A stretch of 64,000 bases of DNA. It comes from G963668345 sp965226215 (GTDB taxonomy: Bacteria; Acidobacteriota; Terriglobia; Bryobacterales; UBA6623). The DNA lies in NCBI GenBank assembly GCA_965226215.1, contig CBDDCH010000001.1, positions 620,001 through 684,000 of the forward strand. The letters run 5' to 3'. The notes under the pieces were generated by a model. It saw only the letters and a program-made list of their open reading frames with translations, had not been told where the DNA came from and did no database searches. Made by a program: the position numbers and the translations under genes. Shown piece by piece: positions 26,402-35,927 of the stretch (position 1 is its first letter; each line of letters opens with the position of its first letter).

Positions 26402-27667
26402 CTATGCGGCTTTCTTTTTAGCGGCTTCATCCCCCGCCAAGACCTCGAGCGCTTTTTTCAGGTAGGGGTCCTCTTGGTCGCTCTCGGCCTCACCAGGGGC
26501 TGGGGGGGGAGCCGGCAACACGCCGCCTGAACCAATGAACTGCGACATCCGGTGGCGTCTGACGGTTGCCGGCGAAAGAGGAAAACTGGGAGTCAAGCCG
26601 CCGTCCTGTAAAGCTTCTCCGGAGGGTCGCTGATACTTGGCAACTGACAAGATTAACGCGGCACCGTCCTCCATCGTGATCGTCTTTTGCACGGCTGCCA
26701 AACCGTAGGTGCGTTCTCCGACGACCTCGCCTCGTTTGTTGTCCAAGATCGCCGCGGCCGCCACCTCCGCTGCGCCCGCCGTTGCCCGGTCCGTAATCAC
26801 GGCCAGCGGCAGACGCGTTATTGTCGACTCCGGACCCGCGTGGAATTCGTTTCCTGCATACTGCTGTCCCTCCAACGAGGCGATCAAACCGCTGTCGAGG
26901 AAAAGATCCGCCAGCCGAACTCCCTCTTCTGTTGCACCGATGGCATTCCCACGCAGGTCGAGAACAAATTTGCTTGCTCCCTGAGATTCCAGCTTCTTGA
27001 TGGTGCCGGCGAGTTGGTTCACGCTTTCGTTGTCTACCGTGTCCAGAGCGACGTAGCCAACCGCGCTTTCGAGCATCTTGTGCTCGACCGCGCGCGCCTT
27101 GACCGGACCCCGCACGAGTGTGTACTCTTGCGGCTCTTCGGAGCGACGTAGCGAACGGACCAAAACAGTCACAGTCGATTCCGGAGGTCCGCTCAACATC
27201 GCTAGCAAATAGGCGGGCGGCATCAACTGCGTGCTCAGCCCGTCAATCGCTTCGATGAGATCAAACGGACGGATGCGGGCTCGATCGGCCGCCGACCCCG
27301 GCAGCACCTGCAACACGGTCGCATAACCATTTCGCTTACGAACCACTAGACCCGTCGAAAGTCCGGTTCCCCGGTCAGGGTAATCGAGGTGCTCGGTGAC
27401 CTTCTGGAACTGCTCCGCGGTTAGATAGCTCGACTGGGGGTCCAGGAATTCGACCAGGCCCTGCAGAGCCCCGTTGGTGACCTCGTCCATGTTGGGCTCT
27501 TCCACGTAGTCGCTCTTGATCTTGGCAAGAACTTCGGTGTATACAGCCAGCGGACGGTAAGCGCCGTCGCTTTCTTGTCCCCCTCCGATCAGAGATCCCA
27601 CCACCAGCATCAGGGTGAGTAACGTGGATGCGAACACTACGCTGAGCTTGAGTCGGGGAGTCATCAA
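26402..27667 (-). CDS. S41 family (CtpA-like) protein lacking the catalytic dyad
   Basis: A 421-residue secreted protein with a signal-anchor (VVFASTLLTLMLVVGSLIGG), an N-terminal helical part, a PDZ domain about residues 95-170 (GLVVRKRNGYATVLQVLPGS) and the S41 fold. In active CTPases the motif is TASASE and the lysine lies 25 residues later in YGKG. Here the aligned segment is TAGAAEVAAAAILDNKRG and YGLAAVQ, so the serine is Gly298 and the lysine is Leu323. The protein is therefore probably not a Ser/Lys protease and may act as a scaffold or binding protein. The C-terminus is Ala/Lys rich. Confidence 0.8.
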   Translation of the reverse strand: MMTPRLKLSVVFASTLLTLMLVVGSLIGGGQESDGAYRPLAVYTEVLAKIKSDYVEEPNMDEVTNGALQGLVEFLDPQSSYLTAEQFQKVTEHLDYPDRGTGLSTGLVVRKRNGYATVLQVLPGSAADRARIRPFDLIEAIDGLSTQLMPPAYLLAMLSGPPESTVTVLVRSLRRSEEPQEYTLVRGPVKARAVEHKMLESAVGYVALDTVDNESVNQLAGTIKKLESQGASKFVLDLRGNAIGATEEGVRLADLFLDSGLIASLEGQQYAGNEFHAGPESTITRLPLAVITDRATAGAAEVAAAAILDNKRGEVVGERTYGLAAVQKTITMEDGAALILSVAKYQRPSGEALQDGGLTPSFPLSPATVRRHRMSQFIGSGGVLPAPPPAPGEAESDQEDPYLKKALEVLAGDEAAKKKAA

Positions 27668-27940
27668 AAACGACCGCCGCCTGTAATTGGAGTCAAACGA
27701 CCTTAGTTCATCATACTACGTTCGATCTTAGGGCTAGAGTTGTCCAATGCAAGATGATCCTGAACGGGGGGCGTGTTTCCAACACAAGATGATCCTGAAA
27801 CGACGACAGCCGGGAGAGGGCGCACCGCGGGTGAATGCGAGTCACCATCGAAGCTCCCTACGCGAGGTGAAGCCAAAGGGTTGAACCGACACCCGCCGCC
27901 GCACCCGCCACCGAGTTCCGCTCCCCGGGAAGTCACGCGT
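27668..27940. other. Intergenic region with a 22-base tandem-spaced direct repeat
   Basis: No gene is recognised upstream of the S41-like gene. Two direct copies of TCCAA(T/C)(G/A) followed by CAAGATGATCCTGAA lie at 27743-27764 and 27778-27799, 35 bases apart. Confidence 0.55.
27743..27799. repeat. Two direct repeats CAAGATGATCCTGAA
   Basis: Two 22-base copies with two mismatches, spaced 35 bases start to start. Multiple short direct repeats of this sort occur at ends of IS21-type elements and at regulator sites; no such element remains here, so the origin is open. Confidence 0.6.
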
Positions 27941-29354
27941 GAGATATTGTCAAATGTTGTGGATGGGCGAGGTCAGGCGGCGTTTTCCTGAACCATCAAT
28001 CCATCCTTGAAAACCTTTCCCTCTAAGACATGAACAATCACTTCCGAACCGTTCAGGCGTCGCCAGTGGCGCTCGGCTTGGCGGGCCAGCATGAAGACCA
28101 TCGTTAACGACGCTTCGCGGCTGCCACAACCCTTCGTTCGTCGCTGCCGCAAACGGACCGTCGCAAAGGTGGACTCGATCGGGTTCGTCGTCCGCAAGTG
28201 CCCCCAGTGCTCGGCCGGAAAGTCGTAGAAAGCCAGCAGCACTTGGCGGTCTTTTTCCAGGCACTCGACCGCTTTGGGGAACTTCTTCTCGTATAGGTTC
28301 TTGAAACGGTCCAGAGCGGCCTCCGCCGTCTGCCGACTCTCGGCAAGATAGATGTCGCGCAGCGCCTGCTTGGCTTTGCCCTGCATGCTCTGCGGCAGCT
28401 TATTGAGCACGTTGGCCGTCTTGTGGAGCCAGCAGCGTTGCTCACCGGTCGCCGGATAGACTTTCCGCAGTGCCGCCCAAAACCCCATCGCTCCGTCGCC
28501 CACCGCCAACTTCGGCGGCAGCTCGAGCCCCTGCCGTTTCAAGTCCTCCAGCAACTCCTGCCACGACAGTTCGCTTTCGCGAAAGCCGTCGTGCACCGCC
28601 AGCAGTTGCTTGCGACCGTCTTCGAGTGCTCCCATCACAACCAGCAAACACTGCCGTTCATCGTCCAGACGAACATTCGAGTAGATGCCATCGGCCCAAA
28701 TGTAAACAAACCGCTGGCCGCTGAGGTCACGCTTTGACCAAGCCTCGTACTCGCGGCGCCAGACGTCTTTGAGACGCACCACCGTCGTCGCCGACAGGCC
28801 CGGAGCGTCGGGCCCCAGCAAGGCCTCCAGCGCTTCGCTGAAATCGCCCGTCGAGATCCCTTTCAGGTACAACCAGGGGATCAACTCCTCCACACTCTTC
28901 GTGCGCCGCAGATACGGCGGCAGGATCTGGGAAGTGAAACGAAAGCGCCGGCCCTGCTCATCGACTCGGCGATCGTCGACCCGCGGCGCCTGGATCTTCA
29001 GCTGACCCACGCCGCTGACGATGGTGCGCTCGCGGGCGTGACCGTTGCGTACCACCAGCCGCCGGCCGTCCTGGTCGACTTCGTGCTGATGCGTTTCGAT
29101 GTAGGCGGTCACTTCGGCTTCCACGGCCTTGACGAGCATCTGGCGCGCTCCTTGGCGCAGCACCTCATCCAAGGGCGAGCGTTCCTTTCCATCAATGACT
29201 TGGGGGTTGACTTGACTGCTGCTCTCAGCAGCTTCACACTGACTCATGGCGTATCCTCCTTGTTCCTTTCCAGAAAACGATTGAGTTGCTTCCTCAATCG
29301 TCAGGATACGCCGCCTCCCCTCAGAGGCTCATCCACAACTTCTGGTTATAGCTC
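27941..29354 (-). mobile_element. IS256-family insertion sequence, 1414 bp
   Basis: The ends are imperfect inverted repeats: GAGATATTGTCAAATGTTGT then GGATGGGC on the left, and, read inward, GAGCTATAACCAGAAGTTGT then GGATGAGC on the right. A 9-bp direct duplication GTCACGCGT lies at 27932-27940 and 29355-29363. One intact transposase gene fills the element. Confidence 0.88.
27973..29247 (-). CDS. IS256 (mutator-type) transposase
   Basis: A 424-residue mutator-family transposase. The catalytic residues fit the family: Asp in YIWADGIYSNV, Asp in LAVGDGAMGFWAAL and Glu in TTNPIESTFATVRLR. The CWLHKTANVLNKLP segment, with the C-H motif of the family insertion domain, is present. The frame is intact and spans nearly the whole element. 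Confidence 0.92.
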   Translation of the reverse strand: MSQCEAAESSSQVNPQVIDGKERSPLDEVLRQGARQMLVKAVEAEVTAYIETHQHEVDQDGRRLVVRNGHARERTIVSGVGQLKIQAPRVDDRRVDEQGRRFRFTSQILPPYLRRTKSVEELIPWLYLKGISTGDFSEALEALLGPDAPGLSATTVVRLKDVWRREYEAWSKRDLSGQRFVYIWADGIYSNVRLDDERQCLLVVMGALEDGRKQLLAVHDGFRESELSWQELLEDLKRQGLELPPKLAVGDGAMGFWAALRKVYPATGEQRCWLHKTANVLNKLPQSMQGKAKQALRDIYLAESRQTAEAALDRFKNLYEKKFPKAVECLEKDRQVLLAFYDFPAEHWGHLRTTNPIESTFATVRLRQRRTKGCGSREASLTMVFMLARQAERHWRRLNGSEVIVHVLEGKVFKDGLMVQENAA

Positions 29355-29585
29355 GTCACGCGTCGGGGTCGTGTCTCAAGCCGGCACTCTCTGCCAGGAG
29401 CGAGTGGCTGTGGGCTTGCCTCCGCGAGTCCTCCTAGTTGGAGCGGTGGCGGAAACCGCTAGAGGGCAAGGTTCAATGGGTCCGGGCAGCCGCAGTACGA
29501 AGTAGTCCCTGGGCGGATACAGCGCATAGGGTTCCAGCTGGTAGAAGGCTTTTCCCAGTTGCTCTTGGATTCGGTAAATGGCGTG

Positions 29586-30617
29586 AATGGGGTATCCACT
29601 TGACTCAGGCAACCCCAACATCTTGTGGTTGGGCTCACGGGGCCTCAGCGTCCCAGTCGGCGACGATCGATCGATACGGCGTTGGGTCCACGGCGACTGC
29701 CTGCTGCACAAGGCGGTAGAAGAGTTTTCCCCGGCTGCGTGAGTTGCGCCGGTTGAAGCGGAACACAAACTCGTCGAGGTAGTAGTCCAGATGCTCGTGA
29801 CTAACCGCGCCTTGGTGCGTGCCCAGCAGCCAGCGCTTGAGCAACGAGATCGCTTGGTGCACCCTCGGCAATAATTCCGAGGCCTGCTTGCGGCGGCCCG
29901 ACAGAAAGACGATGCGATGCTGGTAGCCCTTCTTCTCCAGCGGCTCGTAGCCCAGCCAGCCGTCGGTGTGCACCACGCTTCCCGGCTCGACCGACTCCTC
30001 CACGAAGGGCATCAAACTGGCCGCCGATGCGTTCCGCACGCGCTGCATGCGGATCCGTCCTAGCCCGCGGCCTCTCTCTTCCGCGGCTACTGCAATCAAG
30101 GCTTTACGCTCGGTCTGCCGGCCGCTCACACCCTCTTCCTCAGCGCCCCAATAGGTCTCATCGACCTCGACTACGCCCGCCAATCGCTCCCGCCCCGGAC
30201 GCACCATCGCTCGCCGCAGCTTGTGCATCCAGGTCCACGCGGTTTGATAGCTGCCCAACCCGAGAACGCGCTGCAGACCCAGCGCGCTGACCCCGTTCTT
30301 TTGCGAAGTGACGTGCCAGATCGCCCGGAACCACAGCCGCAGCGGCTTACGTGTGTCTTGGAAGATCGTGCCCGAGGTCACCGACGTCTGCCGCCCGCAG
30401 CGAGCGCATTCGAACCACACTTTGCGCACCGGCCAAGCCCGCTCATGCCCGCATCCCGGACAGCGGAAACCCTCCGGCCAGCGCAACGCGGACAGATAGT
30501 CGCGACAGGCCCCTTCGCTGGCGAAGCGTACCTCGAACTCGAGCAGGTCGCGTGGATAATCCTCCACGAAGGCGCATACTACATCTTGGGGTCACCTGAG
30601 TCAAGTGGATACCCAAT
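29586..30617 (-). mobile_element. IS1595-family insertion sequence, copy 2 (1032 bp)
   Basis: The minus-strand copy has ends AATGGGGTATCC on the left and, read inward from the right, ATTGGGTATCC, one base shorter than the others. The 8-bp duplication ATGGCGTG lies at 29578-29585 and 30618-30625. It interrupts the zinc-ribbon gene. Confidence 0.9.
29635..30567 (-). CDS. IS1595-family transposase (copy 2)
   Basis: This 310-residue protein is identical to copies 1, 3 and 4 except for one visible change, Glu to Gly, in FASEGACRDY (others FASEEACRDY) before the zinc ribbon. All candidate catalytic motifs (VDETYWG, HTDGWLGY) are intact. Confidence 0.9.
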   Translation of the reverse strand: MEDYPRDLLEFEVRFASEGACRDYLSALRWPEGFRCPGCGHERAWPVRKVWFECARCGRQTSVTSGTIFQDTRKPLRLWFRAIWHVTSQKNGVSALGLQRVLGLGSYQTAWTWMHKLRRAMVRPGRERLAGVVEVDETYWGAEEEGVSGRQTERKALIAVAAEERGRGLGRIRMQRVRNASAASLMPFVEESVEPGSVVHTDGWLGYEPLEKKGYQHRIVFLSGRRKQASELLPRVHQAISLLKRWLLGTHQGAVSHEHLDYYLDEFVFRFNRRNSRSRGKLFYRLVQQAVAVDPTPYRSIVADWDAEAP

Positions 30618-31082
30618 ATGGCGTGAAAGAAGTTGCCACGACTGAGGCCGAACTTGCGAGAGCAGAGCTTCCAGCCTGCGCCCAGCAGAAAATGGAATCG
30701 GAAGATCCGATAGTGCCACGCATCCAGCACGCGCCGCGAGACGAGAACGAAGTCCGCCATGTACTCCTCTTCTTTGCGCGACCATGTCGTCCGATTTGTT
30801 TTTCCGCCTGCCGCGCGTTCTAAAGAAACGTGACTGAGGTACTTCCCCCGCGTCACGCAGTCGCGAAACCGCGTATAACAGGCTCGAAAGATCGCTCGCG
30901 ACGCGCACGCGCAAGGAATGAGCTGCCCTCTTTTCTCACGGCGCACGCCCGTGCCGTGACACGTTGCGCAGGCTGCGTGCGCAACTAGATATAGGTCTGA
31001 ACGGTCCCAGTCCATATGGTCTTTCTCTCAATAACCAGCACTCCGACCTTCACTGTAGACCTCCTAACTCTGCTGTCAATAG

Positions 31083-31104
31083 TTTGACATCGAAAATGTC
31101 CAAA
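31083..31104. promoter_or_regulatory. Possible operator between two divergent disrupted genes
   Basis: TTTGACAT, five bases, then ATGTCCAAA form an inverted repeat in an AT-rich intergenic stretch (about 31016-31172). The region lies between the zinc-ribbon gene (minus) and the XRE-S24-like gene (plus), where a repressor would be expected to bind. It is tentative. Confidence 0.4.
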
Positions 31105-31172
31105 AAAAGCATTCCCAAATTGAAACTAATTATAGGAATAGCCAAAAATCATTTCGGATCAGTAACCTATCA

Positions 31173-32205
31173 AATGGGGTATGCACTTGACTCAGGTGAC
31201 CCCAAGATGTAGTATGCGCCTTCGTGGAGGATTATCCACGCGACCTGCTCGAGTTCGAGGTACGCTTCGCCAGCGAAGAGGCCTGTCGCGACTATCTGTC
31301 CGCGTTGCGCTGGCCGGAGGGTTTCCGCTGTCCGGGATGCGGGCATGAGCGGGCTTGGCCGGTGCGCAAAGTGTGGTTCGAATGCGCTCGCTGCGGGCGG
31401 CAGACGTCGGTGACCTCGGGCACGATCTTCCAAGACACACGTAAGCCGCTGCGGCTGTGGTTCCGGGCGATCTGGCACGTCACTTCGCAAAAGAACGGGG
31501 TCAGCGCGCTGGGTCTGCAGCGCGTTCTCGGGTTGGGCAGCTATCAAACCGCGTGGACCTGGATGCACAAGCTGCGGCGAGCGATGGTGCGTCCGGGGCG
31601 GGAGCGATTGGCGGGCGTAGTCGAGGTCGATGAGACCTATTGGGGCGCTGAGGAAGAGGGTGTGAGCGGCCGGCAGACCGAGCGTAAAGCCTTGATTGCA
31701 GTAGCCGCGGAAGAGAGAGGCCGCGGGCTAGGACGGATCCGCATGCAGCGCGTGCGGAACGCATCGGCGGCCAGTTTGATGCCCTTCGTGGAGGAGTCGG
31801 TCGAGCCGGGAAGCGTGGTGCACACCGACGGCTGGCTGGGCTACGAGCCGCTGGAGAAGAAGGGCTACCAGCATCGCATCGTCTTTCTGTCGGGCCGCCG
31901 CAAGCAGGCCTCGGAATTATTGCCGAGGGTGCACCAAGCGATCTCGTTGCTCAAGCGCTGGCTGCTGGGCACGCACCAAGGCGCGGTTAGCCACGAGCAT
32001 CTGGACTACTACCTCGACGAGTTTGTGTTCCGCTTCAACCGGCGCAACTCACGCAGCCGGGGAAAACTCTTCTACCGCCTTGTGCAGCAGGCAGTCGCCG
32101 TGGACCCAACGCCGTATCGATCGATCGTCGCCGACTGGGACGCTGAGGCCCCGTGAGCCCAACCACAAGATGTTGGGGTTGCCTGAGTCAAGTGGATACC
32201 CCATA
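31173..32205 (+). mobile_element. IS1595-family insertion sequence, copy 3 (1033 bp)
   Basis: Ends AATGGGGTATGCACTT on the left (one base differs from the other copies, GC instead of CC) and TATGGGGTATCCACTT read inward from the right. The duplication ACCTATCA lies at 31165-31172 and 32206-32213. It landed in the promoter region in front of the XRE-S24-like gene and probably separates it from its control site. Confidence 0.92.
31224..32156 (+). CDS. IS1595-family transposase (copy 3)
   Basis: Intact 310-residue transposase identical to copies 1 and 4, with zinc-ribbon and DDE motifs as described for copy 1 (4455-5387). Confidence 0.9.
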   Translation: MEDYPRDLLEFEVRFASEEACRDYLSALRWPEGFRCPGCGHERAWPVRKVWFECARCGRQTSVTSGTIFQDTRKPLRLWFRAIWHVTSQKNGVSALGLQRVLGLGSYQTAWTWMHKLRRAMVRPGRERLAGVVEVDETYWGAEEEGVSGRQTERKALIAVAAEERGRGLGRIRMQRVRNASAASLMPFVEESVEPGSVVHTDGWLGYEPLEKKGYQHRIVFLSGRRKQASELLPRVHQAISLLKRWLLGTHQGAVSHEHLDYYLDEFVFRFNRRNSRSRGKLFYRLVQQAVAVDPTPYRSIVADWDAEAP

Positions 32206-32302
32206 ACCTATCAATATCAATCAGTTAGACACCTTAGTCGCCTCGTTGTTCTTCGAAAACTCTCCATACTAATAGTTATACGAGCCTATTTCAACCAGCT
32301 AT

Positions 32303-33278
32303 ATGAACGCGCCCCTCGGCTTCCGTTGCCTTGCGGCTCGCCTGGCTCGTTACCTGAACGAGCTAGTCCGGCGTGGGGAAATCAACGAGCGCGGTCTCGC
32401 TCGGCTGACCGGCTACTCACAGCCCCATATCCACAACGTCCTTAAGGGAGCACGCAAAATGAATGTTGAGCTGGCAGACCAGATCATGGAACTCCTTGGG
32501 ATTCCCCTGCTGTCCCTCTTTACACAGCAGGAGTTATCAGGTCTGGCGCCACCCAGGAGGACCGAGGCGCTGCCGATTCCCTTGCTGGAGGGGCCTTTGG
32601 GAGGGGGGAACCCGTTCCCGCAACTGGGGCGAGGCACAGAGCGGCGTTACTTCTCTAGTTCATTGCTAAATCAGCTCAGTGGGGTATCCATTTGACTCAG
32701 GCAGCCACAAGATGTTGTGGTCGCGCGAAAGCATCTACCAAGAAGCGAATCCCGAGGTTACTGCTCTGGCGCGGCGTGGGGCTGCGTAGCGCGTCCGATT
32801 CTCGGAGTTGCCGCCCGAAGGCTGCCACCGCAATGAATTCGCGTGTGGGTCGGCTTGGCGGCCACTCGCACGATTCTCGCAATCTCACATTCCTGTTCCG
32901 GAGCCGCGAGGCCACAACCCATAGGGTGTACCTGAATGAAGTGGATACCAAACTCAGCTCATTAGCCCGGTTGTGCTCGCATTGGATCAGAACGAACGGG
33001 GCATGTGGCCGGCGCTTTGGCCCAACGACCTTGTCCTGCTAGACCGCTCGCCCATCGAACGTCGACGACCGAATTTCGAGCACGTCTACGCTTTGTCCTG
33101 GGAGGGTGAAGGCTGGATCGGCCGCTGCCGCGTGGTAGGAGGAGCCTTAGTGGTGGTCGTCGACAACGCTCGCCAGGCCCATTCCCTTCATGGCCCCGTC
33201 CCCCTCGAACGGAAAGAGGTGCTTGATATCGTGAGAGGGAAAATCGTTTGGGTTGGTCGCGACCTCGATGTAGTGTGA
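32303..33278 (+). pseudogene. XRE-family regulator with S24-like C-terminus, split by a MITE
   Basis: Pieces 32303-32678 and 32962-33278 join, after removal of the MITE and one TCAGCTCA, into 693 nt without a stop (230 residues); the junction reads LLNQLISPVVLALDQNERGM. The N-terminal helix-turn-helix is clear (INERGLARLTGYSQPHIHNVLKG). The C-terminal part resembles LexA/CI-type S24 domains (MWPALWPNDLVLLDRS), but the serine position before the Met is Gly and the later lysine appears to be Arg, so self-cleavage is unlikely. In phages and related elements such regulators repress a divergent promoter. The MITE ends its frame soon after GVSI. Confidence 0.8.
32679..32953. mobile_element. 275-bp MITE with IS1595-like terminal repeats
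   Basis: Ends GTGGGGTATCCATTTGACTC on the left and, read inward, GTTTGGTATCCACTTCATTC on the right match the ends of the IS1595-family copies, but the inner 200 or so bases encode no transposase. The 8-bp duplication TCAGCTCA lies at 32671-32678 and 32954-32961. It is likely mobilised in trans by the nearby transposases. Confidence 0.85.
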
Positions 33279-33355
33279 TGGAACGGCCGACGTCAGCTGC
33301 CGTGCCAGCCCTTTCCGGGCTTGGGCTAGATGGTTGATGTCCTGTCCTGAGCTGA

Positions 33356-34735
33356 TCAGTGCGTCGATACCGGCTCTTCGAGGGGCACCGGAACGAATTC
33401 CTTCAGCACTTTGCCCGAAGTCGTATCGCAAACCCGCAGCCGCCCCTCGAAACCGCCGATGGCCAGGCGTTCGCCCGTGGGGTGAAATACGATAGCAAAG
33501 ACGCCCCGCCCAGGCGCCGCACAGGTCGCCACTCGCTCCCCGCTTTCGGTGTCGTAAACGGGTACCTCGTTGCTCACACCCCCGACAGCAATGCGGTTAC
33601 CATCAGGGCTGAAGGCCAGAGCTTGGACGACACCCGCCTGTTCTTCGTACTTCCTCACTAGCGTTGAATCGTCCGCGATCTTGAGCGCTGCCGGCCTGTC
33701 CATCATGTAGAGATAAGGCACTCGGTCCTTACCGCCAATCAGGACATAATCTCGGCGAGGATGGCGAGCGACGGCGTAAAGCTGGTCTCGCAACAGATTC
33801 ACGTTCTCGATAAAAGCGCCGGTCTTGGCGTTCGCGAGTTTGGCGGCCCGGTCCCTACCAACGGAGACGATTCGTTCGTCGTCAATACCAAAGGTAGTCC
33901 CTAGGACCCAGTCCTCGTGGTGTCCGGCCTTGAACAACTCCTCGCCGCTGGCGACTTCGACCCCGCGAACGGTCTTGTCGCTCGTCCCGAAACAGACGTA
34001 CCGACCGTCTGCCGAGAGCGATCCGCCGAAAAGCGTATCCGAGCCGACCATCAACGACCGCGAGAGCTGCCGCGACTCGACGTCCCAGACCTGCAGTTCG
34101 CCGAACGCCGCCGGGGATCCGCCGATGGCCACTAGGGTCTTCCCATCCGGTGTGAAGCCCAGCCAATTGAGACGATCGGACTTACCCAGCAACCGCGCGA
34201 CGATGCCGGAGCCGTCCGATTTGTGCAGCAGGATCTCCTTGAAGCCCCCGACCGCCAGCAAGGACCCGTCGGGAGAATACGCAAGCCCGCTGATTACGGG
34301 CGGTTGCTGATAGACAGGGGGCTGATCGGGAATCTGGGGACCTTTTGCGGACTCCGGAGTGTCGTCCTTCGCGCCCTCCTGGACCCAGCGTCGGAACAGT
34401 TCGATCTCTTCCGCAGGCAGGGGATCTTGTCCCATCGGCATACGGGGATCTTTCTCCCCTGTGAGATGCCCTATCAGTGAACTCTCGGCCGGAGACCCCT
34501 CTTTGAAGATTGGCCCCCGCTGGCCCCCTTGGACAATCTCGGCATAGCTTGTCAGTACCAGCCCACCCATCTTCGTGGCGGGCTGATGGCAACCCTGACA
34601 AGCCCGCTGAATGACCGGCCGAACATCGTCGTAGTAGCTGACCGGGTTTTCTTCGGCCCCGAACGCGGGGACACCTAGCCCCATCAAGGCCACCACAAGC
34701 CCAATCCAAACGCTCTTTTCGTTAGCTAAAGCCAT
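33356..34735 (-). CDS. Secreted cytochrome c-like / WD40 repeat protein
   Basis: ATG 34735 gives 459 residues with a signal peptide (VWIGLVVALMGLGVPAFG). The N-terminal part holds a planctomycete-type cytochrome c domain with one CQGCH heme motif in PVIQRACQGCHQPATKMGG and the MPMGQDPLPAEEI region. The rest (about residue 135 on) is a WD40-type beta propeller with units such as VISGLAYSPDGSLLAVGGF and VVQALAFSPDGNRIAVGGV. Similar genes commonly sit before a DUF1549/DUF1553 gene; here no such partner follows. It probably acts in the periplasm. An ISL3 element lies 50 bases upstream and may affect its promoter. Confidence 0.82.
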   Translation of the reverse strand: MALANEKSVWIGLVVALMGLGVPAFGAEENPVSYYDDVRPVIQRACQGCHQPATKMGGLVLTSYAEIVQGGQRGPIFKEGSPAESSLIGHLTGEKDPRMPMGQDPLPAEEIELFRRWVQEGAKDDTPESAKGPQIPDQPPVYQQPPVISGLAYSPDGSLLAVGGFKEILLHKSDGSGIVARLLGKSDRLNWLGFTPDGKTLVAIGGSPAAFGELQVWDVESRQLSRSLMVGSDTLFGGSLSADGRYVCFGTSDKTVRGVEVASGEELFKAGHHEDWVLGTTFGIDDERIVSVGRDRAAKLANAKTGAFIENVNLLRDQLYAVARHPRRDYVLIGGKDRVPYLYMMDRPAALKIADDSTLVRKYEEQAGVVQALAFSPDGNRIAVGGVSNEVPVYDTESGERVATCAAPGRGVFAIVFHPTGERLAIGGFEGRLRVCDTTSGKVLKEFVPVPLEEPVSTH

Positions 34736-35927
34736 CTTGATTGCTGTCCTCACGAAATCTTACCACGAGATAGGCAAAGAAAAGAGGTTCTTCCGGGTTT
34801 CTAGTGGGCTAGTGAGGCTCGGTGGTAGTCTCGCGGGATGCAAGACCGCGAGCTATACCGCCAGATTCTGGGCATCGAAAGTCCCTGGAAAGTCGTGCGA
34901 GTGGAGCTGCGCCGAGCCGACGGCGAAGTCCACGTCTTCCTCGAACACGACGAGCAAGTCCGCTGGCCGTGCCGCCAATGCAGCGCCGTGTGCGCACTCC
35001 ACGATCATCAGCCAGAACGCCGCTGGCGTCACCTCGACACCTGTCAGTACCGCACGATCCTGCACGCCCGGCCGCCGCGCAGCGACTGCTCCGAGCACGG
35101 GCCGCGCGTCGTGCGACTGCCCTGGGCCGAGGCTTCCAGCCGCTTCACCGCGCTGTTTGAAGCTCTCGCGATCTCGTGGCTGAAGGAAGCTAGCCAGCAA
35201 GGCATCGCCGAGTTGCTGGCGCTGAGCTGGGACGAGATTCACGGCATCCTGGAACGCGCCGTGCAACGTGGGCTCGAACGTCGCGCGGCAGAGCCGATTC
35301 CCTACCTGGGCGTCGACGAGAAGAGCTTCCGCAAGCGCCATCGCTATCTCACCGTCGTCAACGATCTCAACCGCTCGCGCGTGTTGTTCGTCGCCGAGGG
35401 ACGCCGCCAGGCCAGCCTGGACGGCTTTTGGAAGACGTTGAGCGCAGAGCAACTCGCCCGAGTCGAGGCCGTCGCGATGGACATGTGGGATCCTTACGTC
35501 GCCTCGACCCGGGAGCATCTCGACGAATCGGAGAAAAAGATCGTTTACGACAAATATCACATCGCGGCGCATCTGGCGAAGGCGGTGGACCAGGTGCGGC
35601 GGGCGGAGAACAAGCGTTTACTGGCCCTCGGCGACGAGCGTTTGACAGGCACGAAGTACGCTTGGCTGCGGCATCCGGCGAACTTTTCCGAGGACGCCTG
35701 GCGCGAGTTCCGCGCGCTGCGCGAAAGCGACTTGAAGACGGCGCGGGCGTGGGCGTTGAAGGAAACGGCGATGCGGCTGTTCGACTATCGTCGCGAATCG
35801 GCGGCGCGAGCTTTCTTCGAGCAATGGCGCGGCTGGGCGAGTCGCAGCCGGCTGACGCCGATGGTCACCGTAGCGCGGATGTTGACGGCTCGCCTCGAAA
35901 ACATACTCACGTATCTGAAACACCGCA

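Larger units (their letters stand above)
29376..31015 (-). pseudogene. Zinc-ribbon protein of unknown function, split by an IS1595 copy
   Basis: Two pieces, 31015-30618 and 29577-29376, join after removing the IS and one ATGGCGTG duplication to give 600 nt without stops (199 residues). The repaired junction reads GNFFHAIYRIQEQLGKAF. Near the N-terminus CATCHGTG and CACAS form a possible zinc site. A helix-turn-helix-like stretch follows the junction (LCSRKFGLSRGNFFHAIYRI), so a DNA-binding role is possible. It is divergent from an XRE-S24-like regulator, which makes a phage- or element-derived control region plausible. Function is not known. Confidence 0.7.
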
